Origin: Erpobdella octoculata
Lineage: Eukaryota > Annelida > Clitellata > Hirudinida > Erpobdellidae
DNA length: 64,000 bases
Assembly (NCBI GenBank): GCA_963978895.1
Contig: OZ022240.1
Span: 17,719,136 to 17,783,135 of the forward strand
Direction of reading: 5' to 3'
The position numbers were made by a program, and so were the translations under genes. The notes under the pieces are model-generated. The model had not been told where the DNA came from, did no database searches, and saw only the letters and a program-made list of their open reading frames with translations. This document shows positions 35,401 through 40,240 of this stretch, piece by piece (the first letter of the stretch is position 1; each line of letters opens with the position of its first letter).

Positions 35401-35784
35401 TGAAAAGTAATTAAGAAAATGGCTTTATTCTTAATTAATATTAAGACTTTCATATCGAAAGCATATTGGGGAAGGGGTTAAAAATGTGATTACGGGATTT
35501 GTCTCGGACATCATCGGACAGGTGAAGTTTAAAAAAAGCATAATGTATCTAATCTGAGATATCAGTAAAAAACCATGTAACCATCTCAATGTTTTATATG
35601 TCACATATTTTATATTTGATCTAATAGAATCAAAACATCAATTTTTTATTGATTCCAGAAAAGTACCAATCTTGAGGAAGCACTTAAAGAGCAGTTGGCA
35701 AATGCCAAAGACGAATTAAAAACTATGAATTCAAGATTGAAAGTAATGAAATCTGCATGCAGCTGTGGAGCAGGTGGCACCTAA
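9993..35784 (+). CDS. HRI-like eIF2-alpha kinase (EIF2AK1 family), 16 exons
   Basis: Joining the 16 exons listed below gives one frame of 505 codons plus stop with every phase matching. The kinase domain shows the glycine loop GEGGFGNVY (about residue 160), YAIKKI with the ATP-binding Lys, the hinge IQMELCDDTLSKWL, HRDLK (316-320), DFG (340-342), and SGVGTRLYASPEQ with the APE-equivalent. Glu after Pro in ASPEQ, the acidic insert between N-lobe strands and a Lys/Glu-rich C-terminal coiled coil fit eIF2-alpha kinases; the absence of a membrane span, RNA-binding or RWD domain and the coiled coil favour HRI over PERK, PKR or GCN2. Such kinases phosphorylate eIF2-alpha in the cytosol to reduce translation under stress. 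The acidic insert is short (about 40 residues, over 100 in vertebrate HRI). Haem control cannot be judged. Introns are loaded with mobile elements; the gene is convergent with junctophilin. Confidence 0.85.
10191..10865 (-). mobile_element. 5'-truncated CR1/L2-type LINE
   Basis: The 3' tail is (AAAT)n on the minus strand (10,191-10,220). Ahead of it is a 3' UTR containing CTGTCCGAACAG, closely matching the 3' UTR of the LINE at 18.7-22.7 kb (TACTGTCCGAACGG). The coding remnant (10,528-10,854) reads LKTLNLPSLEHRRLISDLCLC, the last about 105 residues of ORF2. It is in kinase intron 1. Confidence 0.85.
11004..11795 (+). pseudogene. Decayed multi-copy protein with Cys/His clusters, 5' part
   Basis: A 263-codon frame starts MVTIGVKGIETLCQF and contains HCFLCGKIDF, CHKRNDAWS and YHRVCHSAF, a Cys/His pattern suggesting a zinc-binding domain. 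I recall the general pattern (C-x-x-C-G-K followed by K-R-N-D-x-W and Y-H-x-x-C) in unnamed multi-copy proteins of cnidarians and other invertebrates, and I suspect a mobile-element origin; this is memory, not a search. The frame ends early, and related coding sequence continues with stops and frameshifts to about 12,400. It lies in kinase intron 1. Confidence 0.5.
11796..12432 (+). pseudogene. Decayed continuation of the Cys/His protein
   Basis: Scattered segments in changing frames (for example KQVSICHSVVQGARQRS and WPGDNVDHNVITLDG, then FHGMGII) continue the preceding frame but are interrupted by stops. The segment stops abruptly at the LTR-like insertion at 12,433. Confidence 0.5.
12433..13273 (-). 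mobile_element. Probable solo LTR
   Basis: The 841-bp insert begins TGTGACGG and ends CCGTCACA, the TG...CA ends with inverted termini usual for LTRs. On the minus strand it contains AATAAA (about 12,504). Three tandem copies of a 19-22-bp unit CCACGTGACCGTTTGACTA lie at about 12,668-12,732. It interrupts coding-like sequence on both sides. No flanking 5-bp duplication was seen, so unequal recombination or decay is assumed. Confidence 0.55.
13284..13748 (+). pseudogene. Decayed Cys/His protein 3' part fused to an SGNH-like start
   Basis: The frame resumes after the LTR with SLMSFKPISHLNFPSV and continues to IIDLNPNDMSCI, after which it reads RRVALIGHSYITRLRGFM, resembling the first block (G-x-S-x-x-x-x-L) of SGNH-hydrolase-like domains. 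The second part looks like a different protein, so this is either a chimera or an insertion. No function is claimed. Confidence 0.4.
13749..14448. other. AT-rich intron sequence
   Basis: No gene or recognisable repeat is seen apart from short AT runs. Confidence 0.4.
14449..15583. mobile_element. TIR element with TTA target duplication (PIF/Harbinger-like size)
   Basis: The terminal inverted repeats are about 35 bp with few mismatches: GGTAAAGTTCTAGTATAGCG at the left and its complement at the right (ending 15,583). TTA flanks both ends, a three-base target typical of PIF/Harbinger. The interior has no transposase and includes a Helitron-like 3' end (about 14,977-15,244). It lies in kinase intron 1. 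Confidence 0.75.
14977..15244 (+). mobile_element. Helitron-like 3' end with purine minisatellite
   Basis: Repeats of about 18 bp of the type GGGAAAGCGACCGGGAGC are followed by AAAACCCCAAGCAAGGCCGGG and CTAG at 15,241-15,244, then T. It is a diverged relative of the ends at 6,827 and 63,236. The 5' limit is estimated. Confidence 0.55.
15584..16330. other. Kinase intron 1, distal part
   Basis: Short open frames occur (for example 15,706-15,906), but nothing conserved was recognised and none joins the kinase in phase. Confidence 0.4.
16331..16492 (+). CDS. Kinase exon 2
   Basis: Acceptor TTGTTTCAG, donor G|GTAGTT. It encodes the N-terminal helical region (NSLRVFVIRALVDILLDAL), resembling the N-terminal helices of HRI. 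Confidence 0.75.
16558..16691 (+). CDS. Kinase exon 3
   Basis: Acceptor TTTGTAG, donor CAG|GTATGG. It continues the N-terminal region (SGVFNQVREYMENCLKQ). Confidence 0.75.
16935..17290 (+). repeat. CTGT-repeat family, copy without MITE (empty site)
   Basis: It begins CTTTTACTTAACTTGACTTC, includes (CTGT)n, and ends near AAAAAACTTTG. A paralogue at 29,262-29,500 plus 30,043-30,130 carries a MITE at the point corresponding to 17,191-17,195. It is in kinase intron 3. Confidence 0.8.
17396..17470. repeat. (AT)n and the start of a dispersed element
   Basis: A run of AT is followed by AAATCTCGTGTCCGAG and CGAAACGGCTGAACC, a motif shared with dispersed repeats of many invertebrates, probably another Helitron-type 5' end. 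Confidence 0.45.
17648..17712 (+). CDS. Kinase exon 4
   Basis: Acceptor AATTAAG, donor AA|GTGAGT; 65 bases of linker sequence. The phase fits on both sides. Confidence 0.7.
17766..17862 (+). CDS. Kinase exon 5 (glycine-rich loop)
   Basis: Acceptor TATATAG, donor AAA|GTAAGT. It encodes FTEICLLGEGGFGNVYK, the first two strands of the kinase N lobe. Confidence 0.9.
18571..18635. repeat. Inverted repeat, left copy, flanking the LINE
   Basis: GACAACTTTTGATCATTGATC here is complementary to the sequence at 22,775-22,820, with similarity over about 50-60 bp. The LINE may have inserted inside an older TIR element. Confidence 0.55.
18809..19528 (+). CDS. LINE ORF1 protein, 239 residues
   Basis: It starts ATG. 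The N-terminal half is a predicted coiled coil (LLETMNKNYEALLDRIAK), then RRANNIVISGLKYDEKK begins an RRM-like domain, as in CR1/Jockey ORF1 proteins. The C-terminal tail is basic, and no CCHC knuckles are present. The last 29 bases overlap ORF2 in another frame. Confidence 0.85.
   Translation: MSKAITLESLEVVLSRIVDRMSDNMTRLLETMNKNYEALLDRIAKTTTDSLKEMSTKLEDISIRLGALESGTESSKLVTDERNLLGNPTSIAEVLTTTLWRLEQEKDDKKRRANNIVISGLKYDEKKSDADCVVDLCKNNLAVVPRIVATRRLGKDLRNPRAKICVTLENPAAAEELLMSSRILRSSKNEDVRKIFMNRDLTKQQAELNYKKRCERRKVTDGHPPAPAGLSGEGQLFRK
19500..22340 (+). CDS. LINE ORF2: AP endonuclease plus reverse transcriptase
   Basis: The frame opens right after a TAA at 19,497-19,499. Endonuclease motifs: ITETWL (catalytic Glu), VGDFNLPEVDW, and SDHNVMI (catalytic Asp-His). 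Reverse-transcriptase motifs: SNYRPISLTC, YFDFQKAFDSVSH (motif A Asp), SGVPQGSVLGPILF, and MFADDIKIY (motif C, FADD). The C-terminal part has VRPLLEYCSPVWSP. All catalytic residues I look for are present. The first ATG in frame is at 19,617, after the start of the endonuclease (TLAFTNLRSISNK), so initiation must be non-AUG or by recoding from ORF1. Confidence 0.9.
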   Translation: MARVNFFGSNGSTLAFTNLRSISNKIEDFRFFLEDCRPDMFCITETWLLEEIPSSLFLTKDYDSVRHDRKTRGGGVAMVIKTSIPHRTVLVPDNFRHIELVCVDIELNHKSYRIVTYYRPGGFGAEAEIYMVDSINCFKALYSPIRTMCLVGDFNLPEVDWTCYSYPNNRVYRVFMEFVNEFGLQQFIQEPTRGNNILDLVLSGDSMLISNVEFRCQIATSDHNVMILHLNDTDPRNKSDVRNSYMFDKANFAAINNFLKLVKWDDIFQYCFDVENCWNALQQCMSYVIQTFVPVRTVLSSRGRPRKISNRIKRLYKSKLFFWKIWKHTKENKDKIKYMEFSKLCTKAVKKEQYDIEKGLVLSGNVGAFYKYIHNKLSLNSKITGIETSDGTIVTDPAKMSNVFNDYFATVFTKDDGSNPPLVQRSPNFLEEVTFTPDIVSSTLRSLRMTKSCGPDGIPNILLKRCAQNLTIPLCHIFEMSLKTRRLPEIWRTAYITPIHKKGPTSVVSNYRPISLTCTCCRVMEKIVSKSILAHLSTHGLISPHQHGFLRQRSTCTNLLECVHDWIMGLMDGSRVDIVYFDFQKAFDSVSHPKLKTKLISYGISGDLLAWILDFLSARKQLVQIGECLSAPRDVTSGVPQGSVLGPILFLIFINDITDGDAFGPVSVKMFADDIKIYSATQPTSSSAPEIQRAIDELVLWSETWQLNLALSKCFVCPIHRRRNDKGFEIPRYRIGTYELEPTEQARDLGVLIDKNLNFKKHIENIIHSASVKLRLIKLCLLSKDPYLMKKAFTTYVRPLLEYCSPVWSPRHKYLIDGLEKVQKRFTRMVPNISHLPYSTRLRFLGLKTLEERRLIADLCFCYRSLNGMVDYSLVGQFKRANYEKTRGHSYKLMPSQYRTDDARFFLTGRVVSAWNSLPQDVVGSSNYSRFRSLINQMDLSKFSRL
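22775..22820. repeat. Inverted repeat, right copy
   Basis: The partner of 18,571-18,635; the shared core is GATGATCAAAAGTTGT. Confidence 0.55.
22900..22974 (+). CDS. Kinase exon 6 (ATP-binding Lys)
   Basis: Acceptor ATTTTTCAG, donor GAG|GTTATT. It encodes KIPYAIKKILF. The 5-kb intron before it contains the LINE with open ORFs. Confidence 0.85.
23050..23134 (+). CDS. Kinase exon 7 (alphaC helix)
   Basis: Acceptor TTTATTTAG, donor G|GTTTGT. It encodes REVQQLEVLSHKNIVRYYDS, including the alphaC Glu and the H-x-N-I-V-x-Y-x-D-x-W strand typical of eIF2-alpha kinases. Confidence 0.9.
23222..23675 (+). repeat. 11-unit, 41-bp tandem array containing the exon 8 splice acceptor
   Basis: Units of GGTATCATGTGGTTATAT plus TATTATAGATATAAATCAGTGTT repeat eleven times with few differences. 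The last unit supplies the acceptor and first 14-15 bases of kinase exon 8. Seven or more units keep an AG at the acceptor position. Confidence 0.85.
23659..23722 (+). CDS. Kinase exon 8 (acidic insert, start)
   Basis: The acceptor TTATTATAG and the first bases ATATAAATCAGTGT are the last unit of the tandem array at 23,222-23,675. The exon encodes EKSTSEDFEDFEDE. Donor AG|GTGGTG. Confidence 0.75.
23782..24584. mobile_element. TIR element (MITE), TTA target duplication
   Basis: Ends GGGGCCATCCATATAT and its complement; TTA at 23,779-23,781 and 24,585-24,587. Length 803 bp; no transposase. It occupies most of kinase intron 8. Near its right end (24,526-24,560) is one stray unit of the exon 8 acceptor repeat. 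Confidence 0.75.
24627..24675 (+). CDS. Kinase exon 9 (acidic insert, end)
   Basis: Acceptor TTTTGACAG, donor TTA|GTTAGT. It encodes KMLKDFEDFSDG, partly repeating the motif of exon 8. Confidence 0.7.
24916..24997 (+). CDS. Kinase exon 10 (hinge)
   Basis: Acceptor AATTTTAG, donor G|GTAAAT. It encodes VGIKLFIQMELCDDTLSKWL. An internal GTAAGG at about 24,976 is a possible alternative donor. Confidence 0.85.
25177..26198 (+). mobile_element. hAT remnant with transposase C-terminal part
   Basis: The inverted ends are CAGTGGCGTAGCT and AGCTACGCCACTG; GTCTGA is shared at both flanks (six of the eight bases expected). Broken frames include NLLLIKNSALL and, at about 25,870-25,970, IPVTVTSSEHSFSKLKIVKT, the hAT dimerisation motif of ZMYM1-like transposases. 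The catalytic part is missing. It is in kinase intron 10. Confidence 0.8.
26199..27047. other. Kinase intron 10, distal part
   Basis: No conserved exon is recognised; short open segments near 26,280-26,510 and 26,830 were inspected and do not join the kinase in phase. Confidence 0.4.
27048..27142 (+). CDS. Kinase exon 11 (catalytic loop)
   Basis: Acceptor GTTTCAG, donor AAG|GTGAAT. It encodes ILKGVRYLHEKNIIHRDLK with the catalytic Asp. Confidence 0.9.
27198..27286 (+). CDS. Kinase exon 12 (DFG)
   Basis: Acceptor TTTCTCAG, donor AG|GTTTGA. It encodes PDNILIN and AKIADFGLSR. Confidence 0.9.
27372..27492 (+). CDS. Kinase exon 13 (activation segment)
   Basis: Acceptor ATTCTTAG, donor AAG|GTTTTT. 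It encodes VLTSGVGTRLYASPEQ and SSYDLK. The Thr of VGT is at the usual activation-loop position. Confidence 0.9.
27493..28931. other. Kinase intron 13
   Basis: AT-rich. Near 28,695-28,712 is a hAT-type end (ACGCCACTGG) without a clear partner. Confidence 0.4.
28932..29069 (+). CDS. Kinase exon 14 (alphaF helix)
   Basis: Acceptor ATTTTTCAG, donor GAA|GTGAGT. It encodes SDIYSVGLMTFEIFW, the conserved S-D-x-Y-S-x-G helix. Confidence 0.9.
29146..29229 (+). CDS. Kinase exon 15 (end of kinase domain)
   Basis: Acceptor ATATTTAG, donor GCT|GTAAGT. It encodes INPDERPTAEQALLNN with the conserved Arg that closes the kinase fold. Confidence 0.9.
29262..30130 (+). repeat. CTGT-repeat family, copy interrupted by a MITE
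   Basis: It matches 16,935-17,290 on both sides of the insertion at 29,501-30,042. Confidence 0.8.
29501..30042. mobile_element. MITE with 24-bp TIRs, 5-bp CTAAT duplication
   Basis: The ends share TATATATAGAATAAGTATAT as inverted repeats. CTAAT occurs on both sides (29,496-29,500 and 30,043-30,047), while the uninterrupted paralogue has one CTAAT at 17,191-17,195. Length 542 bp, no coding capacity. Confidence 0.8.
30733..33774 (-). pseudogene. LINE ORF2 with one nonsense codon
   Basis: From the ATG at 33,774 the frame covers 1,013 codons plus the final stop, with a single internal TAA at 32,719-32,721 between endonuclease and reverse transcriptase. Endonuclease: HVNCRSMKNK, TETWLDE, MGDFNIDF, SDHLPIF. 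Reverse transcriptase: SNYRPISILCFFSK, GMFLDLAKAFDTVNH, CGVPQGSVLGPLLF, LFADDTNLF. All catalytic Asp residues are kept, so only the stop separates it from an intact ORF2. Confidence 0.85.
33784..34533 (-). CDS. LINE ORF1 protein, 249 residues
   Basis: ATG start (MSRKPPKHEEIMDLL). Coiled-coil segment RLKFLTEENRTLQLKVDQLE, then RSGNLVFHGVPE at the start of an RRM-like domain, ending VFVRRAESDRPARVLSLEE. The order is as in other ORF1 proteins of this group. The stop lies nine bases before the ORF2 ATG. Confidence 0.85.
   Translation of the reverse strand: MSRKPPKHEEIMDLLTENKTIESLADKIKGKILPDLESSIREMLKESMMELVTKTLQNEIKPIVDRLKFLTEENRTLQLKVDQLETQMRSGNLVFHGVPESSYAEAASVASKDGGGQRPSSRQDMVKAVIECCQKKLDLEISERDITAGFRVPGPKNAPRPIVVTFASRLVRDRIYELRRLLRKQDTAQKVYINEHLTKKNADIFSKGRKFLKEKRIASIWTWNGAVFVRRAESDRPARVLSLEEVENF
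34547..34675 (-). repeat. Two tandem ~64-bp repeats in the LINE 5' leader
   Basis: AATTCGACTCGAA(A/G)GAGTG and CACTAATATCGC-type landmarks occur twice, about 64 bp apart, immediately upstream of ORF1. Confidence 0.75.
34848..35173 (-). mobile_element. tRNA-derived SINE with (ATT)n tail
   Basis: On the minus strand it starts TGGGCGCCGTAGCACAGTGG: box A (TAGCACAGTGG) is followed 35 bases later by box B (GGGTTCAAATC), the internal RNA polymerase III promoter. A body of about 230 bp and a tail of ATT repeats follow. It has no coding capacity and depends on LINE machinery. It lies just upstream of the LINE, in kinase intron 15. Confidence 0.9.
35659..35784 (+). CDS. Kinase exon 16 (C-terminal coiled coil, stop)
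   Basis: Acceptor TTGATTCCAG; 41 codons then TAA. It encodes LEEALKEQLANAKDELKTM, a coiled coil like that at the HRI C terminus, and ends in a CSCG tail. The 6.4-kb intron before it holds a MITE, a LINE and a SINE. Confidence 0.75.
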   Translation, partial: KSTNLEEALKEQLANAKDELKTMNSRLKVMKSACSCGAGGT

Positions 35785-35836
35785 TTTAAAAAAGAAAAAA
35801 TAAGCACTTGAGAAGAGTTTTGCACTAAATACTTTA

Positions 35837-35842
35837 AATAAA
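35837..35842 (+). terminator. Polyadenylation signal of the kinase gene
   Basis: AATAAA lies 53 bases after the stop codon. Confidence 0.6.
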
Positions 35843-37070
35843 ATATTACGTATGTCTTGATTATTAGGACATACGGATATAAAATGTTACTTCCTAAACG
35901 TGCTCAAAAATCTCATTATAGCCACAATTTCGTTTTTTTTTCTGCATTGCCACAAGCAGTTTTAATCATGTCAATGTCGAATGTTTTATTTATATTCCCC
36001 CTCTACTTTATTCATTTAATCTTTCTAACCTGTAATGCTACATGTCATCGTATTTCAATATCATTGTTTTAAGTTGAAGTAAATTAAGGTGCGCAACAAA
36101 TTTGAATTATTTTGCAAAAACATTCAAAACTGTTTTGATAAATTATCTTGCAGGGTTTTCTACATCTTTTTCATTGTTTTTTTTTTAGAATTTCCAGATG
36201 GGTGTAATTTAATTAATTAATAAAAATTAATTTTTATAGAATATAGCATACCTGGTGATCAAACAAATTAAAGCAATTGATGAGAAAATTTAGGCATGTT
36301 GCATAATTTTTTATATACTTATTTAATTATATATATATTATAGCTCCTGTCATTTCTAATGTCTTTCTTGTAATTAAAAATTCTTGTGTTTTATAGCTAT
36401 TGTTTTGCTATTGGAATTGTTATAATATTATGCATAATGGTTTTATAACATTCTCAGCTCTTTCCTCTTTCACGTGTTGTTATTAACTTTCACTTGTCCG
36501 GCGGATGTCTGAGGATCATGGAATCTTCTAATCCTGCTTCTCAACCAGCACTACTTGCTCATAAATTGTATATAAAAAAATATGAAACATTATCTGAAGA
36601 AAAAAATTAAATGTATCTTTTTTCGATAATTAGGTTTTATTCGGCACTTATGTATATAGATTTCATAGATATCTATGATAGATTTCTGTGGTATGTCTGC
36701 AAGTGGGCGATATGAGCATGTCGCTGCAGACTTTACATTCTGGCAAATTTTCAGATCAATTGTACAGAATTTGAGTGAATTATAGAATAAAATCAATTAA
36801 AACTTCCAATTTTTTTTAAATTACGAGTTTTATGTGGAGAAACGAACCATCAATTTTTAGTTTATATATTTATATAAAGCAAACGATTTTTAATTTTTAA
36901 ATTGAAAAAGTTATAATAGAAAACTGTTAATTCCGTATTGATTAGAAAGTTTCTTATATTTTCAATACTCACACATATACTTTACATATTAAATATTTAG
37001 AAGATTGTGGTCAATGTTTTTTTATTTTATAGACTTTCTATTGTCAAAAAATATTTTGCAAAAAATTATT
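35843..37070. other. Intergenic AT-rich stretch between kinase and junctophilin
   Basis: No gene recognised. Part (about 36,720-36,880) resembles the sequence around 63,150-63,230. Confidence 0.4.
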
Positions 37071-37119
37071 AGTGGGCGAGCTACAAAATTATAAAGGATT
37101 TAAAAAAACAATGTTTTCT

Positions 37120-37480
37120 ACGGTTCAGTTTTCTCTTTCTGCCTTCCTATCTCTTCTTTTTTTCTTTCGCTTTCTTTTTTCTGTCTTTTTTTCATTCGCT
37201 TTCTCTTGCTTTTTTCTTTCTCTCATTCCCTTGTCTTCTTTCTTTCTTTTTTTTTCTATTTCAATCTTTCTTTCTCTTCCACTAATTCTTTCTCATTTTG
37301 TCTCCTCTCTTCTTTCTTTCTCTTCCACTAATTCTTTCTCATTTTGTCTCCTCTCTTCTTTCTTTACCTCTCTTTCTTTTCTATTTTTCACATTCTTTCG
37401 CTTTCTCTTTCTCTTGCTTTTTTCCTTACTGTCGTTCTCTCTTTTCCTTTTTTTTGACCACGCTTCTATTAGCTTCACCT
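37120..37480. repeat. Polypyrimidine/polypurine tract
   Basis: About 360 bases almost only C and T on the plus strand, including a 44-bp tandem duplication (landmark CACTAATTCTTTCTCATTTT). The open frames in it are compositional. Confidence 0.85.
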
Positions 37481-37543
37481 AATGTTCGTTGGAAAGAAAA
37501 ACTTGATTTCTATTTTTCGACCACTTTTGACTTCAATGTTAGC

Positions 37544-40085
37544 ACATAATAACATAACATAACATAACTTTATTATAGTGGATAAGGAATCAAAAATGAC
37601 TGTGTAATATTCACTACTTTTTTAAAAACTAGAAGTTACATAAAGAAAGTTTCGATTTAAATTCATTCAAAGTCTGAGCATTTGCAGCACCTTTTAGTTT
37701 ATTCCACTCGTTGATGATTCTTGCGCTAAAAAACGTCCGCTTCAAAGGTCCTGTCCTGTCTTTGTAAAACTTCATCGGATGATCTCTTGTATTTCTGTTG
37801 GAAACTCTAGTAAAGAACTTTTCTGGATCAAGATTAAGACCATTATTCAATATATTATACACTAGTATTAAGTCTCCTCTTATTCTCCTTCTCTCAAGGG
37901 TCGTCAGCCTACACCTCAACAATCTCTCTTCATAGCTTAAACCATGTATTCCATTAATTCTTTTCGTAGCTCTCCTCTGTACCCTTTCTAGAATATTAAT
38001 GTCTTGTTTAAGTGAAGGACTCCACACCTGCACACAATATTCCAAATGCGGTCTTACTAGTGTCTTATATAGTTTTAGAATTAAGTCCTTGTCTCTGCTC
38101 ACCATAGTTCTTTTAATTATGCCTAGCACCTGATTCCCTCTATTGGCTGCCTTAGCACATTGTATTGATGGTTTGGCACTATTATGCACCAGAATACCCA
38201 AGTCTCTTTCTTCCGTTGTTTCCTTCAATGTTGTGCCGTTCATCTCATACCTACATTTTTGATTTTGCTTGCCCATATGCATGACAGAGCACTTTTCTAC
38301 ATTGAATAACATCTGCCAGTCCTGTGACCATTTATATAATTTTTTCAAGTCATCTCTGAGCACTTCAGCATCCTCCTCAGTCTTTATTGCTCTGCACAGC
38401 TTTGTTTGACCAGCAAACTTATAAATTCTTGACTTAATCCCATCGTATAAGTCGTTGATGTAAACTAAGAATAAGGCTGGTCCCAAAACTGATCCTTGTG
38501 GAACACCACTTGTGACACTAATCCATTTTGATTTCATCCCATTTATTGCAACTCTTTGTCTTCTATCAAGCAACCAACCTCCTATCCATTCTAATAGCTT
38601 TCCTTCTATGCCTATTGCCTCAAGCTTCTTACGCAGTCTCTGATGAGGCACTTTGTCAAAGGCTTTGGCAAAGTCTAAATAAACTACATCAACTGATGGT
38701 ACTGCGTCCAAAAACCATAAGTATCTTCAAAAAATTCTAATAAATTAGTCAAACATGATTTATTGTTCATAAACCCATGCTGACTATCTTTAATTATCTT
38801 ATGATCTTCCATATGTCTCATCATATCATCCTTGATAATTCTTTCCATAACTTTGCAGATAATGCAGGTCAGGCTGACAGGTCTATAGTTACTTGCTTCA
38901 CTTCTATTGCCCTTTTTAAATAGTGGAACAACAATTGCATCCCTCCAGTCCTGTGGTATTTCACCTGTTTGCATTGACTTATTCATTAAATCTGCCAATA
39001 CTTCTCCAATTTCCTCTCTTACTTCAAATAGAAACTTCGGATGAAGTGCATCAATTCCTGGTGTTTTGTCAGTTTTGTCTACTTTCAAACACTTCAGCAT
39101 CTCAGTAACTCGGCTTTTTGTGAAGATAACTTCTCTTTTGACATCTATTCCATCACCTTGAAACTTCTTACTTGCTACAAGAATATTTTTAATGTTTTCT
39201 TCAGTAAAGACTGACCCAAAATACTTGTTCAACAAATCAGCTGTGACTTCATCATTAGTAATTAGATTTCCATCTGTATCCTTTAAAGGACCTACTTAAT
39301 CTTTCTTTTTTTGCCTACTTCTCACATATTTGAAAAAGCTTTTGCTGTCCCTCTTTATGTTTTCTGTCAGTTTTTGTTCATAGTCTACAATAGTCCTTCT
39401 AATAGTCTGTTTGGTGTCATTTCTTATCTTTCTGTATTTCTTTTCCAACTCACTTAGTTTGCTTGATCTTTCTTCTTCAGAACCCATAGTTACCTGCTCT
39501 TGATATTTTTTCCATGCTTTATTTTTGGCTCTGTTTCTTTATAATCAACCTAGTCATCCAGGGTTTTTTTATTTTGGTTTCTTTGTTTTGGAATATACTT
39601 TTCAATAATTTCGTGCATACACTGAACAAATAGCTTCCAGCTGATCTCAACATTAGTACTTTTAATTCTGTCCATAAGAGTTTCTCTTGTTATGCTTTCT
39701 CTTATTAGACTGTAGTCTGCCTTAAAGTAGTTGTAGCGAATTACATCTGAACAACTCTGCCTGTCACGGTTCATGACCAAATCCCATCTAATAACCTGGT
39801 GATCGCTAGTGCCAAAACATTCACCTACAGTTAAATTATTTACCAAACTTATGTCAGCAGTCAGTAATAAGTCTAAAGTATTTTTATTTCTAGTAGGCTC
39901 TCTAATTAACTGTGACATGAATTCATCCTCAATAAATTGTCTATCTTTATGAGTTTCTCCTTCCAAAGAATGCCAGTTAACGTGAAAATTGAAATCACCC
40001 ATTATGATTACAGATTCCTTGTTAGCCTTAGAAATTAATTCATAAAGCCCCTTATCAACTTCTTCATCAGCATTGGGATAATGGT
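37544..40085 (-). mobile_element. 5'-truncated CR1/L2-type LINE
   Basis: Tail (ATAAC)n at 37,544-37,568. ORF2 is broken into pieces: 39,550-40,002 (endonuclease: MGDFNFHVNW, TSDHQVI), 39,296-39,487, 38,684-39,235 (SNYRPVSLTCIICKV) and 37,629-38,711 (VVYLDFAKAFDKVPH, TSGVPQGSVLGPALF). Motif C reads KFAGQTKLC instead of F-A-D-D, so catalysis is lost. Confidence 0.85.
37629..40002 (-). pseudogene. LINE ORF2 pseudogene (four pieces)
   Basis: Frameshifts or stops near 38,700, 39,240-39,300 and 39,490-39,550 break the frame. The reverse-transcriptase motif-C aspartates are replaced (AGQT). The thumb and C-terminal part (VRPHLEYCVQVWSPSLKQD) is well kept. Confidence 0.85.
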
Positions 40086-40127
40086 TCTTTTAAAAACAAT
40101 ACACGAATTCAAGGGCGTCAGTGGCAT

Positions 40128-40145
40128 ATATATATATATATATAG

Positions 40146-40238
<93 letters not shown>
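40128..40238. repeat. (AT)n
   Basis: Pure TA repeats with one GGGC interruption at 40,146. Confidence 0.95.

Positions 40239-40240
<2 letters not shown>

Noticed and set aside
37072..37549. Hydrophobic Ser/Phe/Leu frame resembling membrane spans
   Set aside because: Product of a polypyrimidine tract; no start context or conservation.
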